Of a stretch of DNA of 64,000 nt, positions 49,552 to 59,059 are shown one piece after another; the stretch's first letter is position 1, and every line of letters begins with the position of its first letter. This stretch comes from Anaerolineales bacterium. Its GTDB lineage: Bacteria > Chloroflexota > Anaerolineae > Anaerolineales > UBA4823. The notes under the pieces were generated by a model that had not been told where the DNA came from, did not search any database, and saw only the letters and a program-made list of their open reading frames with translations. Location of the stretch: assembly GCA_016929095.1 (NCBI GenBank), contig JAFGJM010000057.1:55001-119000 (forward strand), read 5' to 3'. The position numbers and the translations under genes are program-made.

Positions 49552-50485
49552 TAGCCAAACAACCCTGATAAAAACCAACCCCTTCCAATCCGGTTGGTGG
49601 CGACGCTGGGGAGAAGAAACCTTCGCCGCCTATGCATTTTTACTTCCCAGCATATTGGTCTTTATAATTTTTACATTTTTTCCGGTCATCTTCTCCATCG
49701 TGGCCAGTTTCTTGAAGTGGAATTTACCTTATAAAGCCTCGTTCACTGGTGTGGAAAACTATACTTCTTTGATAAACGGTCCAGTAACTTCACCGATATT
49801 CTGGCAATCGGTGGGGAATACATTTTATTTTATGTTGGGCATCCCCATCAACATGATCCTGGCGCTTTTTATTGCTATCTCCCTAAACCGTCGGCTGCCT
49901 GGTGTTGCGATATTTCGCACAGCATTTTTCCTGCCCACAATCACCTCCATGGCAGCCGTTTCAGTGGTCTGGATGTGGCTTTACCACCCGGCTGATTATG
50001 GGTTATTCAATTCTCTGTTGATCGAATTGGGGGTACCGGTGCAGCGCTGGCTGCGTGACCCGGCTCTGGCAATGCCCTGTTTGATCTTGATGGGTGTCTG
50101 GCATGGGATGGGATACAATATTGTGATTTTCCTGGCCGGGTTACAAGCGATCCCGCGTGAACTCTACGAAGTGGCAGAGATCGACGGGGCGGGCACTTTG
50201 GCGAAGTTTATATATGTCACCTGGCCGCAGCTATCACCGACCACGTTTTATATCCTGGTGATCGGTGTGATCAATTCACTGCAAGCTTTTACCGAAATCG
50301 ATGTGATGACCCAGGGCGGCCCGCTCAACGTAACCACCACCCTGGCGTACTATCTTTACCAGGAAGCCTTTCAATATTTCCGCATCGGGATGGGATCATC
50401 GGTAGCCGTCATTTTATTTATACTGCTATTGGCATTGACGCTTCTGCAATTCAGGGGGTTGGAATCGAAGGTGTACTATGAATGA
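49544..50485 (+). CDS. Sugar ABC transporter permease, MalF/UgpA type
   Basis: A 313-aa integral membrane protein with six predicted helices and the family EAA loop near ELYEVAEIDGAGTLAKFIYVTWPQLSP. The N-terminal charged stretch and FAAYAFLLPSILVFIIFTFFPVIFSI helix are typical of CUT1 permeases. Start overlaps the isomerase stop and the 3' end overlaps the second permease by 8 nt. No transporter ATPase gene is present in the cluster, so a shared MsmK/UgpC-type ATPase encoded elsewhere is expected. Confidence 0.92.
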   Translation: MNDSQTTLIKTNPFQSGWWRRWGEETFAAYAFLLPSILVFIIFTFFPVIFSIVASFLKWNLPYKASFTGVENYTSLINGPVTSPIFWQSVGNTFYFMLGIPINMILALFIAISLNRRLPGVAIFRTAFFLPTITSMAAVSVVWMWLYHPADYGLFNSLLIELGVPVQRWLRDPALAMPCLILMGVWHGMGYNIVIFLAGLQAIPRELYEVAEIDGAGTLAKFIYVTWPQLSPTTFYILVIGVINSLQAFTEIDVMTQGGPLNVTTTLAYYLYQEAFQYFRIGMGSSVAVILFILLLALTLLQFRGLESKVYYE

Positions 50486-51368
50486 GACGATAACTCAACT
50501 CCCTGGTCAACCCCGGATGCACACGGCCATCTTCGGACGTCGTCCGCAAAAAGCGCTTTCTGCGGGTGTGTGGTATTTGATTTTGGGCTTCGTGTCTCTG
50601 CTGGTCGTCATACCATTTATATGGATGTTATCCACTTCATTCAAGAGTGCCAACGAAGTATTTTCATACCCCATTTCCTGGCTTCCCAACCAGTTGCGCT
50701 GGGAAAATTATGTCAATGCCTGGAAAGCAGCACCCTTTGCTCGCTATTTCTTCAACAGTTTCTTTATCGCCTTTGCAGTTACCTTTGGGCAATTGATATC
50801 TTGTTCGTTAGCTGCCTTTGCCTTTGCCCGCATGAATTTCAAAGGCAAGAATTTCATGTTTACCTTGTTCTTGAGTACGACGATGATCTCAACCCAGGTG
50901 ACATTGATCCCCTCTTTCCTGGTTATCAAATACTTGAACTGGCAGGACACGTACCAGGGATTAATTGTGCCATTCCTGGCCAATGCTTTTGGTGTGTTCA
51001 TGATTCGCCAGGCTTTTCTGAGCTTACCGCGTGAGCTGGAGGATGCTGCAAAATTAGACGGCTGCAGTCGATTACGTTTTCTCTGGCAAATCGCTATTCC
51101 ATTGACTCGCCCGGTATTAAGCGCACAAGCGCTGTTTGCCTTCATGGGCAACTGGAACTCCTACCTATGGCCATTAGTCGTCACCAACCGTCAGGAGATG
51201 CGTACACTTCAGATCGGGTTGCGTTATTTTGTCAGCCAGGAGGGGGGCACCCAATGGGGAGTCTATATGGCCGCCGCGGTGATGGTAACTATCCCAGTGA
51301 TCCTGTTCTATTTCCTGGTGCAAAAGAGCTTTGTCGAGGGAATTGCAACCACCGGTATCAAAAGATAA
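50478..51368 (+). CDS. Sugar ABC transporter permease, MalG/UgpE type
   Basis: A 296-aa CUT1 permease: SLLVVIPFIWMLSTSFKSANEVF near the N-terminus, six helices and an EAA loop at LPRELEDAAKLDGCSRLRFLWQIAIPLTRP. It pairs with the MalF-type permease upstream and is followed by the binding-protein gene. Confidence 0.92.
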   Translation: MNETITQLPGQPRMHTAIFGRRPQKALSAGVWYLILGFVSLLVVIPFIWMLSTSFKSANEVFSYPISWLPNQLRWENYVNAWKAAPFARYFFNSFFIAFAVTFGQLISCSLAAFAFARMNFKGKNFMFTLFLSTTMISTQVTLIPSFLVIKYLNWQDTYQGLIVPFLANAFGVFMIRQAFLSLPRELEDAAKLDGCSRLRFLWQIAIPLTRPVLSAQALFAFMGNWNSYLWPLVVTNRQEMRTLQIGLRYFVSQEGGTQWGVYMAAAVMVTIPVILFYFLVQKSFVEGIATTGIKR

Positions 51369-51395
51369 CGTGTTTAGAATAAACGGAGGTATTCC

Positions 51396-52718
51396 ATGTT
51401 AAAAAAGATAAACTTCATGTTTCTTATCCTGATGTTACTGGCGACTGCCTGTTCGGGGGGCCAAGCTACCGAATCATCCTCCTCAGGTTCAACCGCCAAG
51501 ATCGACGCCGATGGACATATCACGATCGAATTTTGGTATGCCCTGGGCGGCGATACCGGGAAAGTGGTGGAAGAAATGGTAAAACAATTCAACGAATCGC
51601 AATCAGAAATTACGGTCAATGCTACCTATCAGGGTGATTACGCCTCGGCAATGGCCAAGGTGTGGTCGGCTGTTTCGGCGGGTGGATTACCCAGTGTAGC
51701 CCAGATCGGAGGCGCTCCCTTGTTAGGCAGTACGGGGGCAGTGGCGCCGATCACTGAATTTCTGAACGGAAGCGATGGGATCGATCAAAACGCTATCCGC
51801 CAGGTGTTTTGGGATTACAACTCTGCTGGGGGCGTGTTATGGACCATGCCTTTCAATCTATCCATTCCCGTGATGTACTATAATCGGGATCTTTTCACCG
51901 CCGCGGGGTTAGACCCCACGCAACCACCCCAGACCTGGGACGAACTGATCGAGATGGCTGGAAAACTAACCGTGGATACCAACAATAACGGTGAGATCGA
52001 TCAATGGGGTGTCAATACCTCGACCGACACGCACTATTATTTGAGCGCCATGTTCCTATCGAATGGTGTGCAGATCGTCAGTGATGATGAGAGTGAGGTG
52101 TTGTATAACAATGCTGAGGCGGTAGAAATGCTCACCCTGTGGGGGAACCTGGTGAATGAATATAAAGTCATGCCGCCCAACCAGCATGAAGAAGCCAAAA
52201 GCGATTTCCTGGCGGGCAAACTCGGCATCCTCATGGCTTCCAGCTCCAATGTCCCCAGCATGGAAGCTAATGCCTCCTTTGAGGTCGGTGTTGCGCAAAT
52301 GCCAGCCGTGAACGATAAACCACGCGTCTTCCCGGTGGGCGGCGCCAGTCTCTTGATTTTCAAAGACGAGTCCCCCGAAATTCAGAATGCAGCCTGGACA
52401 TTTGTGAAATTCATGACCTCCAAAGAGAGCTCGATATATTTATCCACCCATACCGGTTATTTGCCTATATATACCGATGCGGCTGAATGGCCTGAATTTG
52501 TATCGTACATTCAAGAACATCCAAACCGGGGAGCGCCCATCGAAGGGTTGAATAATGCCGTGGCAATCCCCGAATTTCCTGCGTTGGGCACCAGTGACAG
52601 CTCCCTGCGAAGAGCTGTGGCATCTGTAGAATTGAATAGCGCCACTCCACAAGAAGCGCTCGCTGAAGCCAAACGAGCGGTAGACGCAACGATAAAGGAG
52701 CAGGGTACAAACGAGTGA
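51396..52718 (+). CDS. Sugar ABC transporter substrate-binding lipoprotein (UgpB/MalE type)
   Basis: A 440-aa binding protein with lipobox ATAC (Cys19), GGAGG upstream, and family 1 features: ITIEFWYALGGDTGKVVEEMVKQFNES, MPFNLSIPVMYYNRDLF and AAWTFVKFMTSKESS. It binds an extracellular carbohydrate or glycerophosphodiester-like compound; UgpB-type proteins are the nearest pattern. The last codons overlap the start of the FhcB gene (GTGA), so the transporter and the C1 module are one transcription unit. That coupling is the main clue to the imported substrate. Confidence 0.92.
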   Translation: MLKKINFMFLILMLLATACSGGQATESSSSGSTAKIDADGHITIEFWYALGGDTGKVVEEMVKQFNESQSEITVNATYQGDYASAMAKVWSAVSAGGLPSVAQIGGAPLLGSTGAVAPITEFLNGSDGIDQNAIRQVFWDYNSAGGVLWTMPFNLSIPVMYYNRDLFTAAGLDPTQPPQTWDELIEMAGKLTVDTNNNGEIDQWGVNTSTDTHYYLSAMFLSNGVQIVSDDESEVLYNNAEAVEMLTLWGNLVNEYKVMPPNQHEEAKSDFLAGKLGILMASSSNVPSMEANASFEVGVAQMPAVNDKPRVFPVGGASLLIFKDESPEIQNAAWTFVKFMTSKESSIYLSTHTGYLPIYTDAAEWPEFVSYIQEHPNRGAPIEGLNNAVAIPEFPALGTSDSSLRRAVASVELNSATPQEALAEAKRAVDATIKEQGTNE

Positions 52719-53944
52719 ATGAACGGCGGGAAAGGTCTGTCGCCTGCGCTTTTTGTAGCTGCTGCTGCACAGACCTTGAATTGGTTTACCAGGACCGCTG
52801 CATTAAATCAGTAAAACCGGCTTGTTCGATTGCCGGGAGGGAGTTTAGTGCTGGTGAAAGCGATCCTCCGTCGCTGAAAAGAGGCGGCGTGGTGATTTCC
52901 GGGCAGAAAGGTTTGCAAACGATCTGTGCGGAATTGCGCGCCGCCAAACTCCCACTGATCCTGATCGGAGGCGGTATCTCTCTCGAAAGCCAGCGTAGTG
53001 CGGTATTACTGGCAAAGAAACTTGGCGCCTGTGCGGATACACCCGCCTCCTGCCAAAGCCTGGCATTTGCACGGGCGTTTGCCGAAAGCGGCATACCCAT
53101 GCTGACCCTGGGTGAGTTGCGAGACAGGGTGGATACAGTCGTATTCTGGAATACCGATCAAAACCAGATTCACCCCCGATTTTGGGAAAGGTTTATTGGA
53201 GTCAATAGACCTCCAAGGATTATCTCTGTAAATTTCGAAATACCGGAACAAATACCTGATTCCTGCCTGCATATCTCGTTGGATATGCAACAAATGCTGG
53301 CGCATTTAATTCAATTGCGGTTAGTTCTTCGTAATGAAACGCAACAGGTTTCACCAGTATTACGAGAGATGCTCGCTACCCTCCGGGATGCGCATTGTGG
53401 GTGCATGATTTTTGGTGAAAGCCTGTTGGAATCCGGATATGGCGTTTTGTTTGAAGCCTTCCGTTTTATTCAGGAATTAAATGACATAGACAAAGGACGT
53501 TGGTTTGGATTGATGCTAGATGGCGAAGTCAATTCCGCTGCCGCCGCAGACGTGTTATCTCTCGAGACGGGTTACCCGGCTGCTGTCAGATTTATCAAGG
53601 ATGAGGCTGAATTTTCGACTACGGAGTGGTCGGCGAAGAGACTCATCCAAAGAGGGGAAACCGATTTGGTGCTTCAAGTGGGTCAAATTGATGCCCGGAT
53701 ACAAAAAGAAATCGAGAATCATATCACCAACTATACTGGCAAAATGAAATATATGGTTTTAGACTCGAAAACTCCCCTAATCCAACCCTCGACCTGGTTG
53801 CCGGTGAGACGCTTTGGTTTAGACGAGGGAGGGACAGCCATGCGCATGGATGGGCTTCCGATTCCCATTCAACCGGTACAGGAAAGCCGCAAAATAGGGT
53901 TGGCAGAAGCCCTCACCCGCTTGATCGAGGGGGTTGAACCATGA
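52715..53944 (+). CDS. fhcB: Formyltransferase/hydrolase complex subunit B (FwdB-like)
   Basis: A 409-aa homologue of formylmethanofuran dehydrogenase subunit B in its bacterial Fhc form. GTG start overlapping the binding-protein stop, with GGAG upstream. The N-terminus has CAFCSCCCTDLEL, comparable to the CPFCGxxCDD start of FwdB/FhcB, and ILIGGGISLESQRSAVLLAKKLGA follows. In methylotrophs FhcB is catalytically silent and structural. The usual W/Mo-ligating Cys/Sec region is not obvious, which fits Fhc rather than a true dehydrogenase. Gene order B-A-D-C then mch supports the identification. Confidence 0.82.
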   Translation: MNERRERSVACAFCSCCCTDLELVYQDRCIKSVKPACSIAGREFSAGESDPPSLKRGGVVISGQKGLQTICAELRAAKLPLILIGGGISLESQRSAVLLAKKLGACADTPASCQSLAFARAFAESGIPMLTLGELRDRVDTVVFWNTDQNQIHPRFWERFIGVNRPPRIISVNFEIPEQIPDSCLHISLDMQQMLAHLIQLRLVLRNETQQVSPVLREMLATLRDAHCGCMIFGESLLESGYGVLFEAFRFIQELNDIDKGRWFGLMLDGEVNSAAAADVLSLETGYPAAVRFIKDEAEFSTTEWSAKRLIQRGETDLVLQVGQIDARIQKEIENHITNYTGKMKYMVLDSKTPLIQPSTWLPVRRFGLDEGGTAMRMDGLPIPIQPVQESRKIGLAEALTRLIEGVEP

Positions 53945-55536
53945 TCTGTCTGCGGGGTGGGAAACTCATCGATCCTTTAAATCATCGCGATGGTGTTGTT
54001 GACGATATATGGATCCAGGATGGCCGAATTGTCGCAGCACCCGAAAACGTCGATCATGCCGATGCAATAGACGCCAGTAGTTGGTTGGTCACCCCGGGCG
54101 GCATTGAAATTCATAGTCATATTGTCGGTACACAAATGGCAACCGCACGTAGTTTTTCTTTAGAAGAAAATACGACTTCTCCCCGCTTGCTTATGACGCC
54201 GGCTGAAATCAACCGAGCTTATTTGAAAATGGGATATACCACCGTATTCGATGCTGCCATGTCCCCATTGATGAGTCGTATAGCTCACACCGATCTAGAT
54301 AGGATGATGGGACTGGATCGCGGCGCATATACTCTGGTCAGCGATCAATCCTGTGTGCTGAAAGCGATTAAAAATAAGAATTCAGAAGAATTGAAGCATA
54401 CGCTGGCCTGGTTGCTGGAGTGCACACGTGGCTATGCATTGAAACTGGTGAATCCTGGTGTTGGTTTAACCTGGCGGGCGTTAAGCGCCATTGGTTCATT
54501 GGATGACCCTCTGGCGGATACGCAATTAACTCAGCGTGAAATTATTCTAGCCCTGGCTGAAGCAGCCCAATCCATGGGTTTACCCCACCCGATCCATCTG
54601 CACGCCAGCAACCTGGGTCAACCCGGTAACTGGAAATCATTTTGCCAAACAGTTAAAGCGTTGGAAGGCTTACCTGCCCACTTTTGTCATATCCAGTTCT
54701 ACTGCTATGGTAAGGATGATAAAGGACGCATGCGTTCTGCGGCGGAAGAAGTAGTGGAGATAATTTCCGACAATCCCAAATTGACCTTCGATGCGGGCGA
54801 AATCGTATTCGGACCAGCCATGGCTATGACTTGCGATTTACAGCTCATCGAATGGCTGCACCGCATGGGAAGCGGAAAATGGACCGGTCGTCTTCTAGAA
54901 GGCGAGGGCGGAATGGGGTTGCTGCCTTTACAGTACGCGAAGAAAGATCCATCCAGCGCTGTGCAATGGGCGACCGGATTGGAGTTATTACTGCGCTTTC
55001 CCGATCCGGAGCGCTTATTCCTGACCACGGATTATCCAAATGGCGGTCCGTTCACAGATTATCCGCGCATTATTGCCTGGTTAATGGATGCCGAATTACG
55101 CCAGAGAATGTTGGCACAGGTGCACCCGGCAGCTCGTACGCGGTGCGGTTTGGAGAAAATCGAGAGAGAATATTCCTTATTCGAAGTTGTACAAATGACC
55201 AGCGCCGGACCGGCCAAAGCCCTGGGATTACAGGATCGCGGTCACCTGGGGATCGGCGCGCAGGCTGATATCCGTTGTTATCAACCCCAATCCGATAAGG
55301 AAGCCATGTTTTCCAATCCGGTGCTGGTGATCAAAGGTGGTGATATTGCAATACGCGAGGGTGAGTATTATTCTCGGGATAATGGACGTCTTCTGGCGGT
55401 TCAACCCGCCTGGGACCGGGAAAGACTGCCTGCTATTCAACGCCAGCTTCAAGAAAGCACCAGCCTCGATCCACGTTTCTACGGCTTGAGTGATAAGCAT
55501 CAAATCCCAAATTTGGAGATCATCCCATGCAAATAA
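53941..55536 (+). CDS. fhcA: Formyltransferase/hydrolase complex subunit A (FwdA-like amidohydrolase)
   Basis: A 531-aa amidohydrolase of the FwdA/FhcA family: GGIEIHSHIVG (HxH), a possible carboxylated-Lys region YALKLVNPG, IHLHASNLGQPGNW, a His in LPAHFCHIQFY and the Asp of TTDYPNGGPFTDYP complete the dinuclear metal site. FhcA hydrolyses formyl-methylofuran to formate. It overlaps fhcB (ATGA) and ftr. Length is close to other FhcA proteins. Closely related only to this family among amidohydrolases, so the assignment is strong. Confidence 0.9.
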   Translation: MICLRGGKLIDPLNHRDGVVDDIWIQDGRIVAAPENVDHADAIDASSWLVTPGGIEIHSHIVGTQMATARSFSLEENTTSPRLLMTPAEINRAYLKMGYTTVFDAAMSPLMSRIAHTDLDRMMGLDRGAYTLVSDQSCVLKAIKNKNSEELKHTLAWLLECTRGYALKLVNPGVGLTWRALSAIGSLDDPLADTQLTQREIILALAEAAQSMGLPHPIHLHASNLGQPGNWKSFCQTVKALEGLPAHFCHIQFYCYGKDDKGRMRSAAEEVVEIISDNPKLTFDAGEIVFGPAMAMTCDLQLIEWLHRMGSGKWTGRLLEGEGGMGLLPLQYAKKDPSSAVQWATGLELLLRFPDPERLFLTTDYPNGGPFTDYPRIIAWLMDAELRQRMLAQVHPAARTRCGLEKIEREYSLFEVVQMTSAGPAKALGLQDRGHLGIGAQADIRCYQPQSDKEAMFSNPVLVIKGGDIAIREGEYYSRDNGRLLAVQPAWDRERLPAIQRQLQESTSLDPRFYGLSDKHQIPNLEIIPCK

Positions 55537-56429
55537 ACAGCGTTATGATCGAGGATACCTTTGCCGAAGCCTTCCCGATGTGGCTGGCGCGGTTGGTCAT
55601 CACCGCCGACACACCCTATTGGGCGCAAACCGCGGCGCGTTACGCCACAGGATTGGCGATTTCGGTGGTAGGCTGCGCGTGTGAAGCCGGATTGGATGCC
55701 CCTTTATCGGAAGAGAAAACCCCGGATGGGCGTCCAGGTGTGGGTATGTTGATATTTGGATTCACGCGCCAAGGTCTGGAAAAAACACTCATCACCCGCA
55801 TTGGGCAGGCTGTGCTGACCACGCCCACCACTGCCTGTTTCAACGGACTGGAAAGCCAGGATCAAGCCAAAATTGGCGCTAAAGTGCGCTTTTTCGGCAA
55901 TGGCTTCCAGAGTAGTAAAGTAATCGGTGATACTCGTTATTGGCGCATTCCCACAGCCGATGGTGAGTTCCTGGTGCAAGAATCGTTTGGCATTTCGCAA
56001 GGTGTGGGTGGTGGTAATTTCCTCATACTGGGAGAGGATAGGGCTTCCGCCTTGAAGGCTGCTGAAGCGGCGGCAGCGGCTATTGACGCCTTACCGGGAG
56101 TGATCGCACCGTTTCCGGGCGGCATTTGCCGTTCTCCCAGCCAACCAGGTTCACGCTACACAGGACTGCGAGCATCCACTAATGCAGCTTTTTGCCCCAC
56201 ATTACGCAACCGGGTGGCGACAAAATTACCCGATAACGCTCAGGCAGCCTATGAAATCGTATTGGACGGCGTTACCGTGCAGGCGGTTTCAGATGGCATG
56301 CGGGACGGCATACGCGCAGCCTGCCTGCCAGGTATCATCTCGATTTCAGCCGGGAATTATGGCGGGAAATTAGGCCCGTATCATTTCCATTTGCATCAAA
56401 TATTACAGGCGGAGGCGCCATGCGTGTGA
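55527..56429 (+). CDS. fhcD: Formylmethanofuran:tetrahydromethanopterin formyltransferase (Ftr/FhcD)
   Basis: A 300-aa protein matching Ftr along its length: NSVMIEDTFAEAFPMW, CACEAGLDAPL, TPDGRPGVGMLIFG, KIGAKVRFFGNGFQSSK, FGISQGVGGGNFLILGE, LPGVIAPFPGGICRSPSQPG and AGNYGGKLGPYHFHLH. It transfers the formyl group from formyl-tetrahydromethanopterin to the furan cofactor in the oxidative direction. Overlaps fhcA upstream and fhcC downstream. It is a marker gene for the methanopterin-linked C1 pathway. Confidence 0.95.
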   Translation: MQINSVMIEDTFAEAFPMWLARLVITADTPYWAQTAARYATGLAISVVGCACEAGLDAPLSEEKTPDGRPGVGMLIFGFTRQGLEKTLITRIGQAVLTTPTTACFNGLESQDQAKIGAKVRFFGNGFQSSKVIGDTRYWRIPTADGEFLVQESFGISQGVGGGNFLILGEDRASALKAAEAAAAAIDALPGVIAPFPGGICRSPSQPGSRYTGLRASTNAAFCPTLRNRVATKLPDNAQAAYEIVLDGVTVQAVSDGMRDGIRAACLPGIISISAGNYGGKLGPYHFHLHQILQAEAPCV

Positions 56430-57241
56430 GTCTTGAATTCCGCCTGGCTGAATCTCTGCCTGTGAATGCCTCATCTCTGACTCCAGACCTCGTTCTTGGT
56501 ATGCCAGAGACTGAACTTCATAAAACCTGCCTCGATTATGGGAACACAACCCGGGAATTGGGCAGCCTGTGCCGGATATCTTATGACGCCGGCGTTGAAG
56601 ACAGCCTTCTTTTCTGCGGTGATACGCACTTCTTGCACCGTGCAGGATTTCATATGTCTGGCGGTCGATTGGAAATTGATGGACCGATTGGTCCGCTCGC
56701 TGGCGCAGAAATGTCCGGCGGTGAATTGCTGGTGAAAGGCGATGCGGATGACGGATTGGGTCTGGCTATGACCGGCGGGAGGATCCGTGTGGAAGGCAAT
56801 GCCGGTAATCGCCTGGGTGGAGCCTATCTGGGCAAGTCACACGGCATGAGTGGAGGAACGATCATCGTAACCGGCAATGCAGGCACTGAAGCGGGAATGC
56901 GGATGCACAGGGGGCTGGTAGCTGTTGGCGGGGATGCTGGCGATTTGGCTGGATTGGAAATGCGCGCCGGAACCCTGCTGATAACCGGGGATATCGGCAG
57001 GTCATGCGGCTTGGGTATGCAACGCGGCAGCATCGTAGGGGGACGGTGTGTTGAAGTATTACCCGGATTTACTCGGGATTGTTGTATGGATTGGCACTGG
57101 CTGCGTTTGTTGTTCGATCATCTTAATAAAAATGGCGTCATCGTACCAGTTGGGTGGCAGCATTGTGTTTTCAGTCGCTACTCAGGTGATGCGACAGGTA
57201 TCAGCAGAGGAGAGATCCTTCTTTATGAGACAGAGTGTTAA
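56420..57241 (+). CDS. fhcC: Formyltransferase/hydrolase complex subunit C (FwdC-like)
   Basis: A 273-aa right-handed beta-helix protein with the GxxGxxxG repeats of FwdC and the GltB C-terminal domain: MSGGRLEIDGPIGPLAG, MSGGELLVKGDAD, MTGGRIRVEGNAGN, MSGGTIIVTGNAGTEAG, AGTLLITGDIGRSCG, and so on at about 20-residue spacing. It is a structural subunit of Fhc. It overlaps ftr at the start and mch at the end. Confidence 0.92.
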   Translation: MRVSLEFRLAESLPVNASSLTPDLVLGMPETELHKTCLDYGNTTRELGSLCRISYDAGVEDSLLFCGDTHFLHRAGFHMSGGRLEIDGPIGPLAGAEMSGGELLVKGDADDGLGLAMTGGRIRVEGNAGNRLGGAYLGKSHGMSGGTIIVTGNAGTEAGMRMHRGLVAVGGDAGDLAGLEMRAGTLLITGDIGRSCGLGMQRGSIVGGRCVEVLPGFTRDCCMDWHWLRLLFDHLNKNGVIVPVGWQHCVFSRYSGDATGISRGEILLYETEC

Positions 57242-58172
57242 TCAATCGGCCTGGATAGTATTCGAAGAAATTTGGGAGGAAAGCACACGTTTGGGGTGTC
57301 TTCCTCTTCAGATGGGTTGCGGAACAAGAGTGATCGATGCCGGGATTGACGCAACCAGCGGTTTTGCAGCCGGGTTGAAGATGGCGGAATTGAGCATGGC
57401 TGGTTTGGCGCAGGTTGCGGTTATTCAAGGAGCTATCAATGGCATCCCCTGGCCGAATGTTCAAGTCCACAGTGAATTCCCTCATCTGGCGTGCTTTTTA
57501 TGCCAATCCGCCAGTTGGCCAATTGAAACATCGCGGGGACAAATAATGGGCTCCGGACCAGCCTGTCTGCTAGGCGCATCAGCTAATCTACCCGATTTTG
57601 GGTATAAGGAAACCTCCAACTGTGCTGTATTTGTATTGGAAGGCAGCTTCCTGCCTGATGATGAGGCGTGTCAGGCAATCGCTGCCGCTTGCCATGTTAC
57701 TCCTGAAAGGTTAGGGATCATGGCTGCGCCAACCGGCAGCATGACCGGGGTGGTGCAAATTGCAGCCCGATCAGTTGAAATTGCCATGCATAAACTTCAC
57801 CGATTAGGTTTCGATTTGACGCATGTCTCCAGCGGGTTGGGTTGCTGTCCGATTGCCCCGCCGGGTGGCACGGATTTCGAAGCCCTGGGTAAGACCAACG
57901 ACGCCATGATGTTTGCGTCGCAGATTTGGTTGAGTGTGTTAGTTGAAGATCAGGCGCTTGAATCCCTGGTAGAAAAAATCCCTGCCTCCAGCAGCAAGGA
58001 TTATGGAAAGCCCTTCCTGAAAGTTTTAGAAGCCGCGGGCGGTTTTTACGGGGTCGACCCCGATATCTTTGCCCCGGCGGAAATTACAATCGTCAATCAA
58101 AAATCCGGGCGAGTTTATCACGCCGGGCAGCGGGATGAAACGCGGCTTGTAGCAGCTCTTTTGATGACATAG
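57225..58172 (+). CDS. mch: Methenyltetrahydromethanopterin cyclohydrolase
   Basis: 315 aa from the ATG (MRQSVNQSAW) preceded by GAGGAG; the longer frame upstream overlaps fhcC and is spurious. Family blocks are GCGTRVIDAGIDATSGFAAGLKMAELSMAGL, VAVIQGAINGIPWPNVQVHSEFPHLACFLCQSA, MGSGPACLLG and GCCPIAPPGG. Mch interconverts methenyl- and formyl-tetrahydromethanopterin. With Ftr and Fhc it converts methenyl-H4MPT to formate. Marker of the pathway. Confidence 0.95.
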   Translation: MRQSVNQSAWIVFEEIWEESTRLGCLPLQMGCGTRVIDAGIDATSGFAAGLKMAELSMAGLAQVAVIQGAINGIPWPNVQVHSEFPHLACFLCQSASWPIETSRGQIMGSGPACLLGASANLPDFGYKETSNCAVFVLEGSFLPDDEACQAIAAACHVTPERLGIMAAPTGSMTGVVQIAARSVEIAMHKLHRLGFDLTHVSSGLGCCPIAPPGGTDFEALGKTNDAMMFASQIWLSVLVEDQALESLVEKIPASSSKDYGKPFLKVLEAAGGFYGVDPDIFAPAEITIVNQKSGRVYHAGQRDETRLVAALLMT

Positions 58173-58174
58173 CA

Positions 58175-59059
58175 ATGGACACCATAAAGTTTGGTATATT
58201 AAGCGATCCTCAATCATGGCACAGCCAAAAATTACAAATGGCTTTTGCCGCTCGCCACATTGCACCGTTATTTTTTAAAACCACTCGTTTACAAGCGCAT
58301 CTGGGCTCGCAATGTCAGGTATCGAGTGTGGACACTAAATTGAACGAGTTGGATTTACTATTAGTGCGGGATGTACCGGGTGGCTCGTTGGAACAAATCA
58401 TCTACCGTATGGATGCCCTCCATCAAGTGGAAGATCAAGGTGTACGGGTTGTCAACCAGCCGGGCGCTATCGAAAAGATGGTCGATAAATATTATACGTC
58501 TTCCCTACTGGCTGGCGCTGGTTTGCCAGTACCCGAGACGATCGTTACCGAGCAGGTCGAAGAAGCCATACGGGCATTCGATTGGTTAGGTAGAGACATC
58601 GTCGTCAAACCATTGTTTGGCAGCCAGGGTGTCGGTATGGTGCGTCTGACAGACCGGGAAGTGGCGTGGCGCACCTTCCGTGCCCTCGAACTGGGTCATT
58701 ACGTCTTTTACTTGCAGCAATTCATTCCTCATAATAATCGTGATATTCGCGTTTTCATGATCGGAAATGATTGTGCGGCTGCCATGATACGTCAGGCGGA
58801 TGACTGGAAAACAAACCTCTCGCAAGGAGCCAGACCATTTCCCTTTGAGGCTTCGGCTGAAATCGTTGAAATGTGCCGCAAAGCTGCCCAGGTCGTAGGT
58901 GCAGATTACTGTGGGGTCGATCTGCTGCCGGGAGAGGATGGCAATATATACCTCTCAGAGATCAACAGTATGCTCTCCTGGAAAGGATTACAGTCGGTTT
59001 GCACGGTCGATCTGGCAGACAGGTTGGTGGCATTTCTATTGGAATTAATTGAAAGCTGA
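58175..59059 (+). CDS. RimK/MptN-like ATP-grasp ligase
   Basis: A 294-aa ATP-grasp protein of the RimK alpha-L-glutamate ligase group: MVDKYYTSSLLAGAGLPVPET, VVKPLFGSQGVGMVRL (ATP lysine and Gly loop), YLQQFIPHNNRDIRVFMIG and YLSEINSMLSWKGLQ (metal Glu/Asn). In archaea MptN adds glutamate to tetrahydromethanopterin, and RimK-like ORFs accompany the H4MPT genes of methylotrophs. It starts 2 bp after mch, so a role in modifying the pterin or the furan cofactor tail is the best reading. Confidence 0.8.
   Translation: MDTIKFGILSDPQSWHSQKLQMAFAARHIAPLFFKTTRLQAHLGSQCQVSSVDTKLNELDLLLVRDVPGGSLEQIIYRMDALHQVEDQGVRVVNQPGAIEKMVDKYYTSSLLAGAGLPVPETIVTEQVEEAIRAFDWLGRDIVVKPLFGSQGVGMVRLTDREVAWRTFRALELGHYVFYLQQFIPHNNRDIRVFMIGNDCAAAMIRQADDWKTNLSQGARPFPFEASAEIVEMCRKAAQVVGADYCGVDLLPGEDGNIYLSEINSMLSWKGLQSVCTVDLADRLVAFLLELIES

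Noticed and set aside
52715..56429. A true W/Mo formylmethanofuran dehydrogenase (methanogen-type Fwd/Fmd)
   Set aside because: There is no FwdD/F/G and the FwdB-like subunit lacks a recognisable active-site region; the set fits the bacterial hydrolytic Fhc complex.
57048..57224. Extended N-terminus of the Mch protein
   Set aside because: It overlaps fhcC in another frame, is hydrophobic nonsense for this family, and a proper ribosome site precedes the ATG at 57225.
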